This document shows, in pieces, positions 31,253-43,761 of a stretch of 64,000 bases of DNA; the stretch's first letter is position 1, and each line of letters opens with the position of its first letter. Source of the stretch: Stenogyne calaminthoides. Its lineage: Eukaryota; Streptophyta; Magnoliopsida; Lamiales; Lamiaceae. The notes below the pieces were generated by a model, which made no database searches, was not told where the DNA came from, and worked only from the letters and a program-made list of their open reading frames with translations. The stretch is from assembly GCA_037126765.1 (NCBI GenBank), contig JBBCBC010000019.1, positions 25,566,222-25,630,221 on the forward strand, read 5' to 3'. Position numbers and translations under genes: made by a program.

Positions 31253-33188
31253 TGTTGGGAGATGAATTTTAAATAAAGGTTTATGATTTTGATAGATCCC
31301 AAAACCCCTGAGTATGACATGTTCAGAATGATCTCGATAGTTGAGTCAGGATTCAGTTTTAGAATTATCAGGATGTTATCTGCAGAATGTATAGTCAGCA
31401 GATATAGTTCAGGATAGTTACTAAAGACTCAGTAGGATACTGAGTAACTGAAGACTCAGCGAGAAGACTCAGCACATCAGTCAGTATAAACTACAAAGAT
31501 TCAGAAGACCCTGAAGACTCAGAAGACCCTGAAGACTCAGAAGACTCTGAAAACACAAAGACTGAAGACTGAGAAACTAAAGATCAAGAATACTGAAGGC
31601 ACAGTAATTACTGAAGACTCAGTAAGGTACTGAATGCTCAGTATGAACCTGAATGTTCCGAGGCACTGAGTATATCTATCTGAAGGATGCAATACTGAGA
31701 AGATCGCGATTCCTTAGAAAATAGATATTTGCCAAGACATTCAAATGCAGACAAAAGAAACTAGGTCAGAAGTGTTGTTAAGGTTATATCAAACTCAGAG
31801 TTTGTAACCAAAAAGAGTCGTTGAAGGTGTATACCTTTAACTGGAGACAAAAGTCAAAAAGAGGAAGACAACACTGTACCATACTGACACTGACAGTGAC
31901 AGGTCTCTGAAAAGGATGTCAGATGTACAAAAGTTCCAGACTGCAAAAAGTGAAGACCGGCTACATGAAAGGCTATTGCCTAGAAAGTGTTATAGCCGTT
32001 TCACACACCACAAGAGGGAACTCACGAAGCTGTCTCTCCAACGGATAGCTTTCAAGAGTGACCTTGGTGTATGCTTATAAATACTGGTGACCCTCTACAT
32101 TGTAAGGTTACGGGAAATTTATACGCAACTTAAGAGCTCAAGCTTATTCTTGTAAGAGTTAAAAGCCCTCGAAAAACTTAGAATTTCCCAAGTGCTTCAA
32201 TATTGAAGAGAGCTCACTATACTAAGCCTAGCTTGATAAGAATTATCCAAAGCTTAGTCGAGATATCCTAACCCTTTGCATTGTGCTTCATTGTAAAGGA
32301 TATCTCATCCTAGTTGGAAACCAACCAAGAAACCCCAAACCCTTGTAAAGGTAGTTGGAGTGTGTTTGTTGGTGAGAAGAGTTGTAAAGAGTTAGTAAAC
32401 TACGCGGAGTAGTCAGAAAACTCTAGAGGAGAAGTTAGTAAGCTACAGGGGTAGTCTGAAAGCTTGTGTGTGATTGAGTAAGTAAACTACGGAGGTAGTC
32501 AGAAAGCTCAAGGTCGGGTTGAGTAAGTAAACTACGTGGAGTAGTCAGAAAACTCAGGGCCGAGTTGAGTAAGTAAATTACAAGGTAGTCAGAAAGCTCA
32601 GAAGTTGATAGTGAATTTCTCTGAAGAGTCAGGGAGAGTGGACGTAGGAGCTTGATTCTCTGAACCACTATAATTGTTGTGTTCTTTATTGCTTTCCTTA
32701 TCTGTGCCTATCTGTTGCATTGACTTGATTTTGAAAGCATACTTTTCACTGATATTCAGTTGGAATCAATCCACTGAAGTTGCATAAGTGAATCACAGCC
32801 TAATCACTATTTCATAAAGGGAAGGTTTTCAGCAAAGCTTAAATCGAGTATAAACTAAGGGCCAACCATTCCGCACAACTGAGTAGCTAGAACAGATAGT
32901 TACCAAACTGAACGTACTCTTCTGAGGGTTCAGTAAGTTAGTTATCTGATCCAAGCAACTCAGGATCTCTGACACTCAGGACTCAGTTGGGATTATCTCG
33001 AGGTTTTCGGAAAGCGGCTCCGGGATCACTTGTCTCGATGAGACTTTGACTCGAGAGATCTCAGCTTCTCAAAACCTAATCTTCAGGATTATCTGACCCA
33101 AGTTGACCTCAGTAAGAAAAAGTTTTAAAAACACTGAACACGTGTATTCCCCCATACACGTGTAAGACTCGTTTGCACCGGACCAACA
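31253..33188 (+). mobile_element. Copia-A 5' LTR
   Basis: Starts TGTTGGGAGATGAATT and ends CACCGGACCAACA. TATA box TATAAATA at 32076-32083. The right half has a series of TAGTC/GTAAACTAC repeats (32380-32600) with a AGTAAACTACnnGGnAGTCA core about every 45-60 bp. An inverted TACACGTGTAT / ATACACGTGT pair lies close to the 3' end. Confidence 0.95.
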
Positions 33189-33190
33189 AG

Positions 33191-33203
33191 TGTTATCGAA
33201 AGC
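33191..33203 (+). promoter_or_regulatory. Copia-A primer-binding site (altered)
   Basis: Reads TGTTATCGAAAGC two bases after the LTR, where an initiator-Met tRNA site should read TGGTATCAGAGC. The related element at 19873-19884 has the exact site. The change TCAGA to TCGAA fits the block-wise alteration described in the findings. Confidence 0.7.
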
Positions 33204-33320
33204 GGGGTTCAACTTGACCACTGGCCGTGTTGACCAAAGTTTTATTTTCAAAAATACTTGTGGTCTATCCGAATCGATCTTATTTGTTGAACCTTTTTTA
33301 TTTTTCAAGAGATCGTAAAA

Positions 33321-35740
33321 ATGTCTTCTAAAAACTTCCCATGTTCTCGGTGGAGAACTATGACCTATGGAGATCGAGAATGCAGCTCATCTCAGTATTC
33401 CAAACATGAGCGTATGTGGAGAGTGGTCTCTCAAGGACCATTCCAGTTCTTCAGAGTGAATCCCGGAGGAAATGAAGATGAGAGAATTGATCCTAGAAAG
33501 CGAAATTTCCTAAGTCGATGACCAACCCGACTCTGAGGAGAGAAAAGTTAGTCAATCTAGACTACATTGCAAAAAGACACACTATACAACACAATTGATG
33601 ATGGTGTGATGGGAATGATCTCTCAATCGTAATCTTCGCTAAAGAGATTTGGGATACACTAGTTGTATATATGTGCCAAGGCACGATCATATAAAAAAAA
33701 ACAAAATTTCGGTGGCAATTGGAAAGTTTGACAGGTTTTGAAATGGATGATGGTGAATCAATAGACAAACCGGAAGTCGATTCACTAGCATCATGAATGA
33801 TCTAAATGCACTTGGAAAGAAATACCCACAGAGAGAAAGTTGCATTGAAAATTCTTAGAGGTCTATCTAAGAAATGGGATATTCATGCGAAGGGTGATTG
33901 AAAACACCAAGAATATTAACTCAATGCCTTACCAACAAGTCTTCTCTCCGAAATGAAAGCCTATGAATTTGTAATTGATAAGAAATCCAAAAAGGCCGAC
34001 AAAGAAAGATGATTCTTCATCGAGTAAGAATGTGGCTTTAAAAGCCAAAGATAAAACACAGAAAAACTAGAGAGTTCGAGAACCCCCATGCCAAAAAATC
34101 GGGATGAGCTTGAGGAAAAGCTAAAGACTGATGGCAAGAAGGTTTGATAGACTCAATAGTAGATTTGGAAAATACAAAAGCTATTACAGAACCACAGTAC
34201 CGAAGAAACCCGAGGACGATCAACCGAGAAGAAGAAAGACACGAAAGTCAAGGATCTTCATCCAAGAGAAAAGACTCCAAGTCCAAAGAAGAAAAATGAT
34301 CCGGATGATGATGCCAACGGATGCTATAACTGCCGGAAAGAAAGGTCACTTCGAAAGATGATTGTCCAGTTTGAGTGCTAAGGAGAGAAGAGAAAGGCAA
34401 GCTATAAGAGACCGAAGTTCCCAAGCAAAAAAGGCCATGGTTGCGGAAGAAGAACACTCGAGGAGGATCTAGCTCTTCGGATGAGATATTCTCGAGACAA
34501 AGAAAGTGATGACATCCGTCGATGGCCATTGAGGAGGTAAGCTCTTCTTTCTCTGTTGTTGCTCCTACACTACCACAAGAGTTTTCAAGTTCCACTGAAA
34601 ACAAATCATTTTGACTGATGGATTCTTTCGAGAATCAATGATGAAGGACTATGTTGTTTTTTTGCGGATCTGCTAAATAGAACTCAAGAGCGTAATAAGG
34701 AACTAAAAGTTGAAAATCTAAAATGGAGAGACTCTAGCAATATTGAAATCACTTCTCAATTAATGGGAGCTCTTGATGAACGGATGTTACGAAAGTACAA
34801 CTCTCGAGAAAGAAAGAGAAGTTGATAATGTCCCTAATCGAAAAAGCTAGAAAATCCAATTGAAGAGATTCACTTAATCGAATCGAAGTTCAATGACCTC
34901 TCTCGAGAAACATAAAACTCTACAGAATCGTGAGGATAGTGCATGAAGAAGTTAACTCTATTGAATAATGCATCTAATGTAATAGATGAAATTGAGTTAC
35001 CAGAGATCTGTGACTATAAAATTTAGATTGGGATACATTCCGGGGGAACCTCACAAGGTCATCTAAATGTCACGTCAAGTAGCAAGAAGACTATCTTTGT
35101 AAAACCCGAAGGCACCTACACTTCAAACCAAGAAATGCCCAAGGTTGTAGACAAGGGAAAATGACCTATGGTCTCGAAGAAACCGAATGATCGGGTTAGA
35201 AAGCCCAACCTCAGGTGAAGACAAGAAAACCTGAAAAGGTCGTCGGTTGGAAAGTTTCGAGTAAGTACTTCAAAGCCTCGGGCTAAGAATGCAAACTGAA
35301 AGGCTCCACATTGAACCATCGAGAGGAATCCTCGGATGAGAAACACTCGGCAGAGACATTCTCAATTGAAGAGACCAAGTCCTCGATTATCTTGAAAGAC
35401 CAGTTTCAAGTCTGCACAACCTGAACCTCACTTGCCTAAGGGTAAAGGTTATCTGAACCCGAGTCATCAAAGATTTAGACCGGCTGCACAAAAGCCTAAG
35501 CATCTGAACAGAAGGCCTGAACCAAAGAAGAACTCTAAGGCACATGTTCATGCTAAAGCTAGCACACATATACAGAAAACTGCTAAGGCACCCAGAGTAG
35601 TGGATGTATATGTTGATGTTTATGGAAGAAAAATTAGCCACTCTAAAGTGATTAGAGTTGTCAGGCAGATTTGGATTCCGAAAGGTACAGCTAACCTCGT
35701 AGGACCCTACACAAAATGGGTACCTAAGAATTGATCTGTT
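33321..35740 (+). pseudogene. Copia-A gag region (broken)
   Basis: ATG at 33321 opens MSSKNFP, a Sirevirus gag-like start, but the frame shifts within 30 codons and repeatedly after that. A CCHC zinc knuckle (C-x2-C-x4-H-x4-C; starts CYNCRK) can be followed at 34323-34370 only with frame changes. The 35405-35734 stretch is a clean basic linker to the protease. gag would form the nucleocapsid that packages element RNA. The 33340-35400 part is poor in CTGA/TCAG, and many of its frame changes fall at CGA-type words, so the number of true breaks is uncertain. Confidence 0.7.
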
Positions 35741-35770
35741 TTTCAGGAGGAAAACCAGGGCACTAAGCTG

Positions 35771-37107
35771 ATGAAAGATCACATGGCACTGATGAGCAGA
35801 GATGAAAAAGCTCCTGATGTATGGTATCTTGACAGTGGATGCTCAAGACATATGACAGGATTCAAGAAGATGCTCAGTGACTATGTTGAACAAAGAGGCC
35901 CACAGATCACTTTTGGAGATAACTCCAAGGGACAGACTGAAGGATATGGAACTTTGGAAGTTGACTCAGTTCATATCCATGGTGTTTCATATGTATCTGG
36001 ATTGAAGCATAACTTGCTGTCAATTAGCCAATTCTGTGATAAGGGTTTCAATGTTGAGTTCTCCAAGAACTTATGCTTTGTGAAAGATGATACATCACAG
36101 AAAGTATTACTGACTGGTACAAGAAAAGGGAATGTGTATCTTGCTGATTGGAGTTCAACTCCTAAAGATACATGTTTAGTTTCTAAAAGTTCCACAGATA
36201 CCAGTTGGTTATGGCATAAAAGAATGAATCACCTAACCTTCAAAACCCCGAACAAGCTTGCAAGATTAGCTCTTGTGAGAGGGTTGCCTAATGAAGTGTT
36301 CATGAAGGAACACATTTGTGATCTTGCGAAAGGAAAACAAGTCAAAGCATCATTTAAAAGCAAAGTAGAAGTTTCTACTGAGAGAATACTTCAGCTTTTG
36401 CATATGGATCTATTTGGTCCTATAACACCTGTGAGCACTAATGGCAGGAAATACACATTGGTAGTAGTTGATGACTACTCAAGATATACTTGGGTCATAT
36501 TCTTACTCAGTAAGAAAGAGACTCGAGATAAAAGTTTGCCAGAGTTCTTGAAAAGGCTCAATATTGAGAAAAATCGAGTGTGGTCAAAATCGATCGACAA
36601 AGGAACCGAATTTATAAATCATATCATTTCGATTATTGTGCGAAGAAATGGAATTCTACATGAAACATCACCGCAAGGACCCTCAACAAAATGGTGTTCT
36701 TTGAAAGAAGGAACGGAACTCGAAAAGAAGGCTGCAAGGACAATGATAAATGAAGTCGATATTCCTAAAAGATTTTGAAATTTGAAGCCGCCAACACCGC
36801 ATGCTACTCTCGAGAATAGATCCATCTTGACAAAAAGTCAAAAGCAAAACGCCTTATGAGCTTTGGAATGAAAGGAAGCCTCTTGTTTCTTTCTTTTTCG
36901 TGTTTTGGTTGCAAGTGTTTCATACACAATAATGGTAAAGATCGATTGAAAACATTTGATAGTAAAGGCGATGAAGGAATATTCTTAGGATATTCGAAGT
37001 CGAAAAAAGCTTTCGAGTTTACAAATCAGAGGACTCTTATTGTGGAGGAAACACGCCATGTTGTTTTTGATGAATCTGCTTTGTGTTCGGAAGAAACAAG
37101 AACATGA
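35771..37107 (+). pseudogene. Copia-A protease, GAG-pre-integrase and integrase
   Basis: One frame runs 35771-36778. Protease: the aspartic site is in VWYLDSGCSRHMTG (about residues 17-30). GAG-pre-integrase / integrase zinc region: LWHKRMNHLTF near residue 147. Integrase core: first Asp in LLHMDLFGPI, second region VVVDDYSRYTWVIF. From about 36490 the frame becomes unreliable: the second catalytic Asp and the Glu region are only partly readable. The integrase C-terminal part (GKDRLKTFDSKGDEGIFLGY) continues in another frame at 36856-37107. The first 700 bp read cleanly, and the decay starts sharply with a CTGA-poor block. Confidence 0.85.
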
Positions 37108-37599
37108 TGTAAATGAACTGACTAAGAGGATCACCAGATTAAGCTTCCTAAAAAGAAAGATAAATCATCCATTGAACTCGAAAAAGAAGAAGTCACCATT
37201 ATCTATGATTGGAGTGACTCGGACTTCGAGATAAAGAAGTTCATGATGGAAATCGGGATGGTGAGACCCGTGAAAACCAACACTCCAAAGGTGACCAATC
37301 TGAACAGACACCGCCTCGGACTTCGTGCGTGATGCCAATGAAGATGTGGTCACAAATGAGGCAATTTCTCGAATCTATCAACCAAAGGGGGAACAAATGT
37401 CTCGACAATGTTCTCGAATAGAATTTCCCGAGGAAGATGATTCCCTTTCTCTCTTTTGTTGTTCCCCGAGTTTGTTTGATTTAATCGAACCTAACATTTC
37501 AAATGTTGAGGATACCATTGAAGGGGAACATCAAGAAGGAAATGGTTAGATAGCCATCCTACAAGCCAGATTGTGGGTGATCTAACTGAAGGTGTTAAG

Positions 37600-39261
37600 A
37601 CTAGAAGGTTCCATGGAGAGAGTGCACTATTCTGCTGCTTCCTATCAGAGAAAGAACCTACTGAGATTGGTGAAGCTCTACAAGATTCTCACTGGATTAC
37701 TGCCATGCAAGATGAAATTTGAATCAATTCTCGAGGAATGAAGTATGGGAGCCGTAGATAGACCAGAACGGCACAATGTCATTGGAACCAAGTGGGTTTT
37801 CAAGAACAAAAGAGATGAAAACAACAACATTGTAAGAAACAAGGCAAGGCTAGTTGCACAAGGTTATTCCCAAGAAGAAGGCTTGGATTATGATGAAACC
37901 TTTGCACCTGTTGCAAGACTAGAAGCCATCAGATTGTTTCTTGCATATGCTGCCCACATGAAGTTCACAGTCTATCAGATGGATGTGAAAAGTGCATTTC
38001 TGAACGGCGTGCTTAAAGAAGAGGTTTATGTGGAACAACCTCCTGGTTTCAAACAGAATGACCAAGTTTACAGGCTAAGAAAAGCTTTGTATGGTCTTAA
38101 GCAAGCACCCAGAGCATGGTATGATACTCTTTCTCAGTTTCTTACTGACCATGGTTTTGTCAAAGGAACTATTGATAGAACTCTGTTCAGGATAGAGGAT
38201 GGGGAAGATATCTTACTAGTTCAGATATATGTTGATGACATCATTTTTGGATCTCAAACCATTCAGCTGTGTGAAAAGTTTTCAACACTGATGAAAGGCA
38301 AGTTTGAGATGTCAATGATGGGAGAGATGAATTTCTTTCTAGGACTTCAAGTGAAACAATCAAAGGAAGGAATATTCATCAACCAGGCAAAGTACACCAG
38401 AGATCTGATTGCCAAATATGGTGTATGACTTGCAATGCGATTAGAATTCCATGAATACTAACTACAAGATGGATCCTGATTACAAGGCAAATCGTCGATA
38501 AGTCATACCGATTATAGAGGAATCATTGGATCATTGCTCTATCTCACGACAAGTAGGCGGATATAACATTTCTTTGTTGGGATATGTGCAAGATACCAAG
38601 CTAATCCTAAGGCTAGTCACATGGAGGTCGCCAAAAAGATCTTGAAATATCTTAAGGGCACGATGAATAGAGGATTATGGTATCCAACCGATGATAACCT
38701 AGAGTTAAGTGGTTACTCGGATCTTTGATTATGGAGGATCTTGCAGAATTGACAGAAGTCCACTTCGGGAACTTGTCAATTTCTAGGAAGCAAGTGATAT
38801 CTTGGTTTTCGAAGAAACATACCTCGAAGAGACAACAAATACTCTTGAAAATTTAATATATGGTCATATGAAAGGCTGCGTACCGCATTTCTTTGCTCGA
38901 GCAACAATTGAGGGATTATAAAGTTGTAGCCAATGAAGTACCAATATTTTGTGACAATAATAGTGCCATTGCTATTTCACAAAACCCGTTATTACACCGG
39001 GATGCAAGCATGTGGATATCGGACATCACTTCATCGAGAGATCATGTCGAGAAGAAGGACATAAGGATGGAGAAAATTCATCTTGATAAGCGGAGAGCCG
39101 ATATCTTGACTAAACCTTTGGCGGAATCAAGATTTCAAGAACTTTCGGTTGAATTAGGGATGCGAACAGTGTATAAAGTAAAATCAAAAATTGAAGGTTT
39201 TCAAATGCATGAAGTTTTCTCGAAATCCTTCGAGAAGCTCGAGATAAAATGGAAATCTTGA
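37600..39261 (+). pseudogene. Copia-A reverse transcriptase and RNase H
   Basis: RT is open at 37745-38428: [15 protein letters not shown]..., [25 protein letters not shown], and the active site [10 protein letters not shown]. It is otherwise a full copia RT core. At 38429 the frame breaks at a stop. RNase H resumes in pieces (a YSD motif near 38712-38730 is frameshifted) and ends with a clean stretch at 38893-39261, with IFCDNNSAIAISQNPLLH and the end motif RADILTKPL. Together these would copy element RNA and degrade the RNA strand. The intact YVDD shows recent ancestry from an active element. Confidence 0.88.
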
Positions 39262-39792
39262 ATCGAGTCTCGAAAAACTTCGAGAGCATCTTGAACCAAT
39301 TCAAGACTTCGATATTATAATTGACATTTTATCAAGATCGATTACTTTCAGAAGACCGATAGAGGAAATTGGTCCGAAGAAGTAATGACTCATGAGATCC
39401 ATTTATTGCTCAAGTAAATTCAGTAATCATTCGCAATAAATATAAAAACACCTGAGAAATGTTTTTTTTGGGCGGGATCGTTTTAAATTCCGAAGAAGGT
39501 CAATAGTCATTTAATGCTCTGCTACATTAATGACCAATGAGGATGTTTTGGCGACTTACTTTTTCGGAGATCGTTTGTTCAGATATTCCGATTAATCGGA
39601 GATTAATCTCAACCGTTGTTACTCACCTAACCAACACGATTCCCCACGATCTCAAGGCTATATAAACCCCAATCAGCCATTCAAGCCAAAATTTTATCAA
39701 ACCCTTCGTTTTCAAATCCTCTGCAATTAAAAATCCCCTTTGCCCAGAAATTCTCAAACCCTAAAGCTTCCCTTCTTCAATCAAACTCTAAA

Positions 39793-42700
39793 ATGGCTCC
39801 AACCCTGTTCGAGAGATTGGCCGAAACCAACAAGCCGTGGTACGAGTTCGTTGTCTCACTTGAAAGCACAACCAACTCAAAGCCAGAAGAGGAGGCTCTG
39901 CATATGATTCCGACTGGCTAAACTCACCAACTAGTCGCAAACCCGACCGGACCGGGAGTTTGCGAAAGAGGTAATCGAATTATCTGTAACTTGAAGATAG
40001 ATGAAGAGGGTCAGATGCATTCTAAGTTAAGCTCAGATCACACTTAGAGCGATCGTCCAAATACGATTTTGAGAGGGATCTCAGATATAGTTTCAAAAAA
40101 TCAATGATGTTTTTGAGCTCGTGATAGATGAGAGGATCCTCTGACGTATATGTCAGGAAGAGAGCAGGAGTACTTAGATAGGATTGCTAAGAATCCTGTT
40201 AAGTTTGAGGCGACACTGCATAAAAGGCACCTGAAGCCACAATATCGTGTGTTGATGGATATTGTGAGCAAGTGCATCATGAGTCTTCTTGGGGAGTTTT
40301 GAGCGGATAAGTACCCAAGCTCAGATTGTTGGCGGCGATAGAAGCTTCACCCACCACGATTTCAACCGGTGAAATTCTGATCCAAATAGGTGAGTGAAAG
40401 CGGAACCAAAGTTTTGAGGAAAATTGACGAGGCGATCTCAATCAAAGGCAAGATCTACCATGCCACCAAAATTGCTTACATTTTGGAGATGTGTAGAGAG
40501 GAGGAGGATATCTTCGCCAATTCGACCCCATTTCCTAAATCCAAAATCCAAAATTCTCCTTAAACCCATTCTTTTGCAAAGGAAGCGTGCCATCGGGGGA
40601 AGAGAGAAAAGAAGGTAGAATCACCTTCTGCGCATTTCTTTGAAAAAGAGACCCAACAAACTAGGGGAAGGTGTTGTTGGAGGCAAAGATGGAGCGGGGA
40701 GCAAAAATAATGAAATGAAGAATCTTGCTCCAAAACGCAGAAGATTGGTGGTTCTCACCGATGAAGATGAAAGTGATTCTCAAGAGATTCAATCGAGGGC
40801 CAAACCGCCAGAGTTCACCATTACAAGTGTTGGCTCGGGTTATCTCCGGGACACGAGATCGGGAGAGGAGCAGTCTTTTTTCGAGGTGCTCGAGACATCA
40901 CTCAAGATGAGATAAAATTTCTCGGAAAATTTTCAAAGGAGCTCGAGACCTCGAGAGATGCCTACCTCGGTGTGCAGCTCGAACCAGAAGAGTCACCAGA
41001 GTTGATCCAAGATGTGCAAGCTCGGTCGACGAGCCAACTCGGACTAAACCGAGGATATACCAGCCAGGCCTAAGAACCCACTCGGATGTAACCGAGGACT
41101 GACGCACAAAACTTCAGATGTGTTCTTTGAGACTCGGAATGAATAATCTTGATGAGCTCCCCGAAAGATCTACTTCTTGATCCCTTAGCGTAAACTTCAA
41201 ATGAACCAGAGAGCCCGAGATGGAAGAAGGAAATTTGAAGAAGGCGAGTGGAGGAGCAAGGGGAACGGTTCATACTTGATCGATACCACGAGCTCAAATC
41301 ATACCCCGATCTGCAAGATATTTTCTTCAGATTAAGGACAATCAGATTTATCCTCAATCGGACTATTCCCGAGATGCTTGATATTCTTTGTCAGAGGGGA
41401 AGACCGTGGAATGAGGAGACAAATTTCGACCGACTTCTCGTGGTTCGGAAGGACAAAGCTCGGATGAAAAACGCCGATTTTGATGAGTTTGGTTCGAGGG
41501 AAGTTGGTGAGAGGAGAGCAACTAAAGTTGGTGCCCCAGCGGTGGAGACAAATCTCAAGATGGAGATGGGGACCAATAGGGAGATCTTTGAGGAAACGAT
41601 CTCGAAGGAAAATGAGACTTCATTTCTTGATCAACTGGATCTAGTCAACATCGGTGATGATAGTACTCTTCGGATCGAGGCAATTTCGGAGACTGGAGCT
41701 CAGAATGAAGCTGAAGCTCAAGATGATCAGACAGCACAGGAGGTGCAGAAGATTCCTGAGATTGATCTCACTCCCTTGATAGAGAAACTTGAGAAGGTTG
41801 AGCCAATGATGATCAAGATTGCTCAGATGGAAGAGACGTTGGCCAATCAAGCTCAAAAGATGGACGGTCTTAGTCACTCTTGAGCGGGTGCAAATTCAAA
41901 ACATTCTAACCACCGGATGACCTCCATGGAAGGAAAGCTAAATGAGAAGCTGGAGGGAGTCAAGGCTGAGTTAAGTGATGAACTGAAGCAAAAACACCAG
42001 GAAAGTTCTGATTTCCTAGAGGTGAAACTGGCAGAAAAGAATGAGGTGCTAATCAAGTCTGTTGTTGAGGAAATGAGCTCAATGCTCATGACCAAGATGA
42101 CAGAGATGTTCAAAGAAGCACTCTCTGGCCAGTTTGCCCACTTATCTCCAAGAATTTTCGTGGGGCAAGAACCATCTAAGGAGGCCGGAAGACGAACAAG
42201 ATCGAGATAGCGCGAGAAGTTCGGCCGTGTGAGCAAAGAGCAATATCACATGGACACAACACTCTCGTGCTTCTTCCAAATTACTAAGTGCGAAGAAGGG
42301 GGAAAAAGGAAGTCAAGATCTCGAAAAGTTCATGGCACGTACTTTGGAGAAGAAGGGCCTTAAAGATGTTTGAAATGTATAATCTAGCAAAAGCCTTTAA
42401 AGAAGCTCTGAGCTTGAGAGAAGTTGAAGTTCACTCGGTAGAAAAACCTATCTACACTCGAAGTTTCGAAAGCAAGCTATGCTTGATGTTGCAAGAGAGA
42501 AACCGAATGCTAGAGCAAAGGTTGAACAAGCCAGCCGGTGTTGAATCGCTTATGAAGAGGAAAAGCCTTGGGCGTTGTTCAACCCGAAAGCAAACGTCAA
42601 AAGGCTTCTAAGCCAATCCAGAAAAACTGATTCTGGATGATGAAGAAACAGAACAACTAGTGGAATCTGAGTCTCAACCTCAGAAGAAAGTCTTCAACAC

Positions 42701-43291
42701 GAGAAATGCTCTGAAGACACTCCAAGAAGAACAAGCTAAGAAAGCTCCGCCTTTGTCTCGTGAACGTCTGTGATCAGAAAGAAGATAGACGAAGAGCAGA
42801 AAAGAAGGAGTGATTTCAGGAAGTTTGCGAGCAAGAGGAAAGGAACATCAAAAGCACTAAAATGGCCCCACGTTGATAAATGGATGCCCATCAAACTCAA
42901 CGATATGTGGGAAGAAGTCAAGAGAACCTTCTGGTTCAATTATAATGTTCTCAGGGAATGGAGAGGGGAAAGCTCAGATCAGAATGAAGCTTTCATTGAA
43001 TATCTTCTTATCTTCTATCCAAAGTATCTACAGAGCTGGATTAACTTTGCGGATGAAGGAGAGGTACAGATAGTAGCCCCTGGTCCATATTCCTATCCAC
43101 CTCCAAAACTTGATAATGGCTTGGTGAATGAGAAGGCCATTACTCAAGAGATTGCTCAGTATGCTGGTCAGTTGGGTTTAACAGGAAACAGTCCGGACAT
43201 CATCAAGGAAAGAAATGAGCTGAAGAAAAGATTTTTCAAAATGTTTGACCTGGAGGTGCCCGCTGATGAAGTTAAGAATGAAGCAAACTGA
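39793..43291 (+). pseudogene. Copia-A env-like region (third ORF of Sireviruses), broken
   Basis: Sireviruses often carry an extra ORF between RNase H and the 3' LTR, called env-like by position. Here an ATG at 39793 opens MAPTLFERLAETNKPWYEFV, then frames break. Readable pieces are 41248-41883 (acidic, ends in a helical segment), 41917-42210 (a strong coiled coil, near KLNEKLEGVKAELSDELKQK) and 42770-43291 (basic, then Trp/Tyr-rich). No signal peptide, fusion peptide or membrane anchor could be seen in the readable parts, so an envelope function is not supported by this copy. Function unknown. Confidence 0.6.
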
Positions 43292-43747
43292 AGAGCAGAA
43301 GACTGAAGAGCCAAAATCAGAAGACTGAAGACTGAAGACTCAGAAGATTTTGTAATCTTTAAATTTTGTTTTTTTGATTTTGTTGATAAACTCATTGTAA
43401 TATGTAACGGGATACCAATCATCAATGAAGATTTATCATTATGCTCAAAAGATAATATCTCATTATCTTACTTACATGTCTTTTATTTTTGATATTCCTG
43501 AATGAATGTCTCTGAACTTATTGTATGTTGATAAGGGAGAAATTGTTTAAGTATTTGGTAATGAACTAGTTAAAGAGATTCATTACTGGAGAAATTACTG
43601 AATGATTAAACTGTTGAGAAACTCTGAAATTGTTGAGAGTTTTTCTGATTTATGAAAATTGTTGGGAGACAACCAATCTTGTAATAGGATAAACTGAAAC
43701 CTGAGTATAGGTTATTTGTTTGTAACAAGATAGGTTTTGGCATCATC

Positions 43748-43761
43748 AAAAAGGGGGAAAT
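43748..43761 (+). promoter_or_regulatory. Copia-A polypurine tract
   Basis: AAAAAGGGGGAAAT stands directly before the TG of the 3' LTR at 43762, the expected primer of plus-strand DNA synthesis. The same sequence, inverted, occurs at 18775-18787 next to the rearranged relative. Confidence 0.9.
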
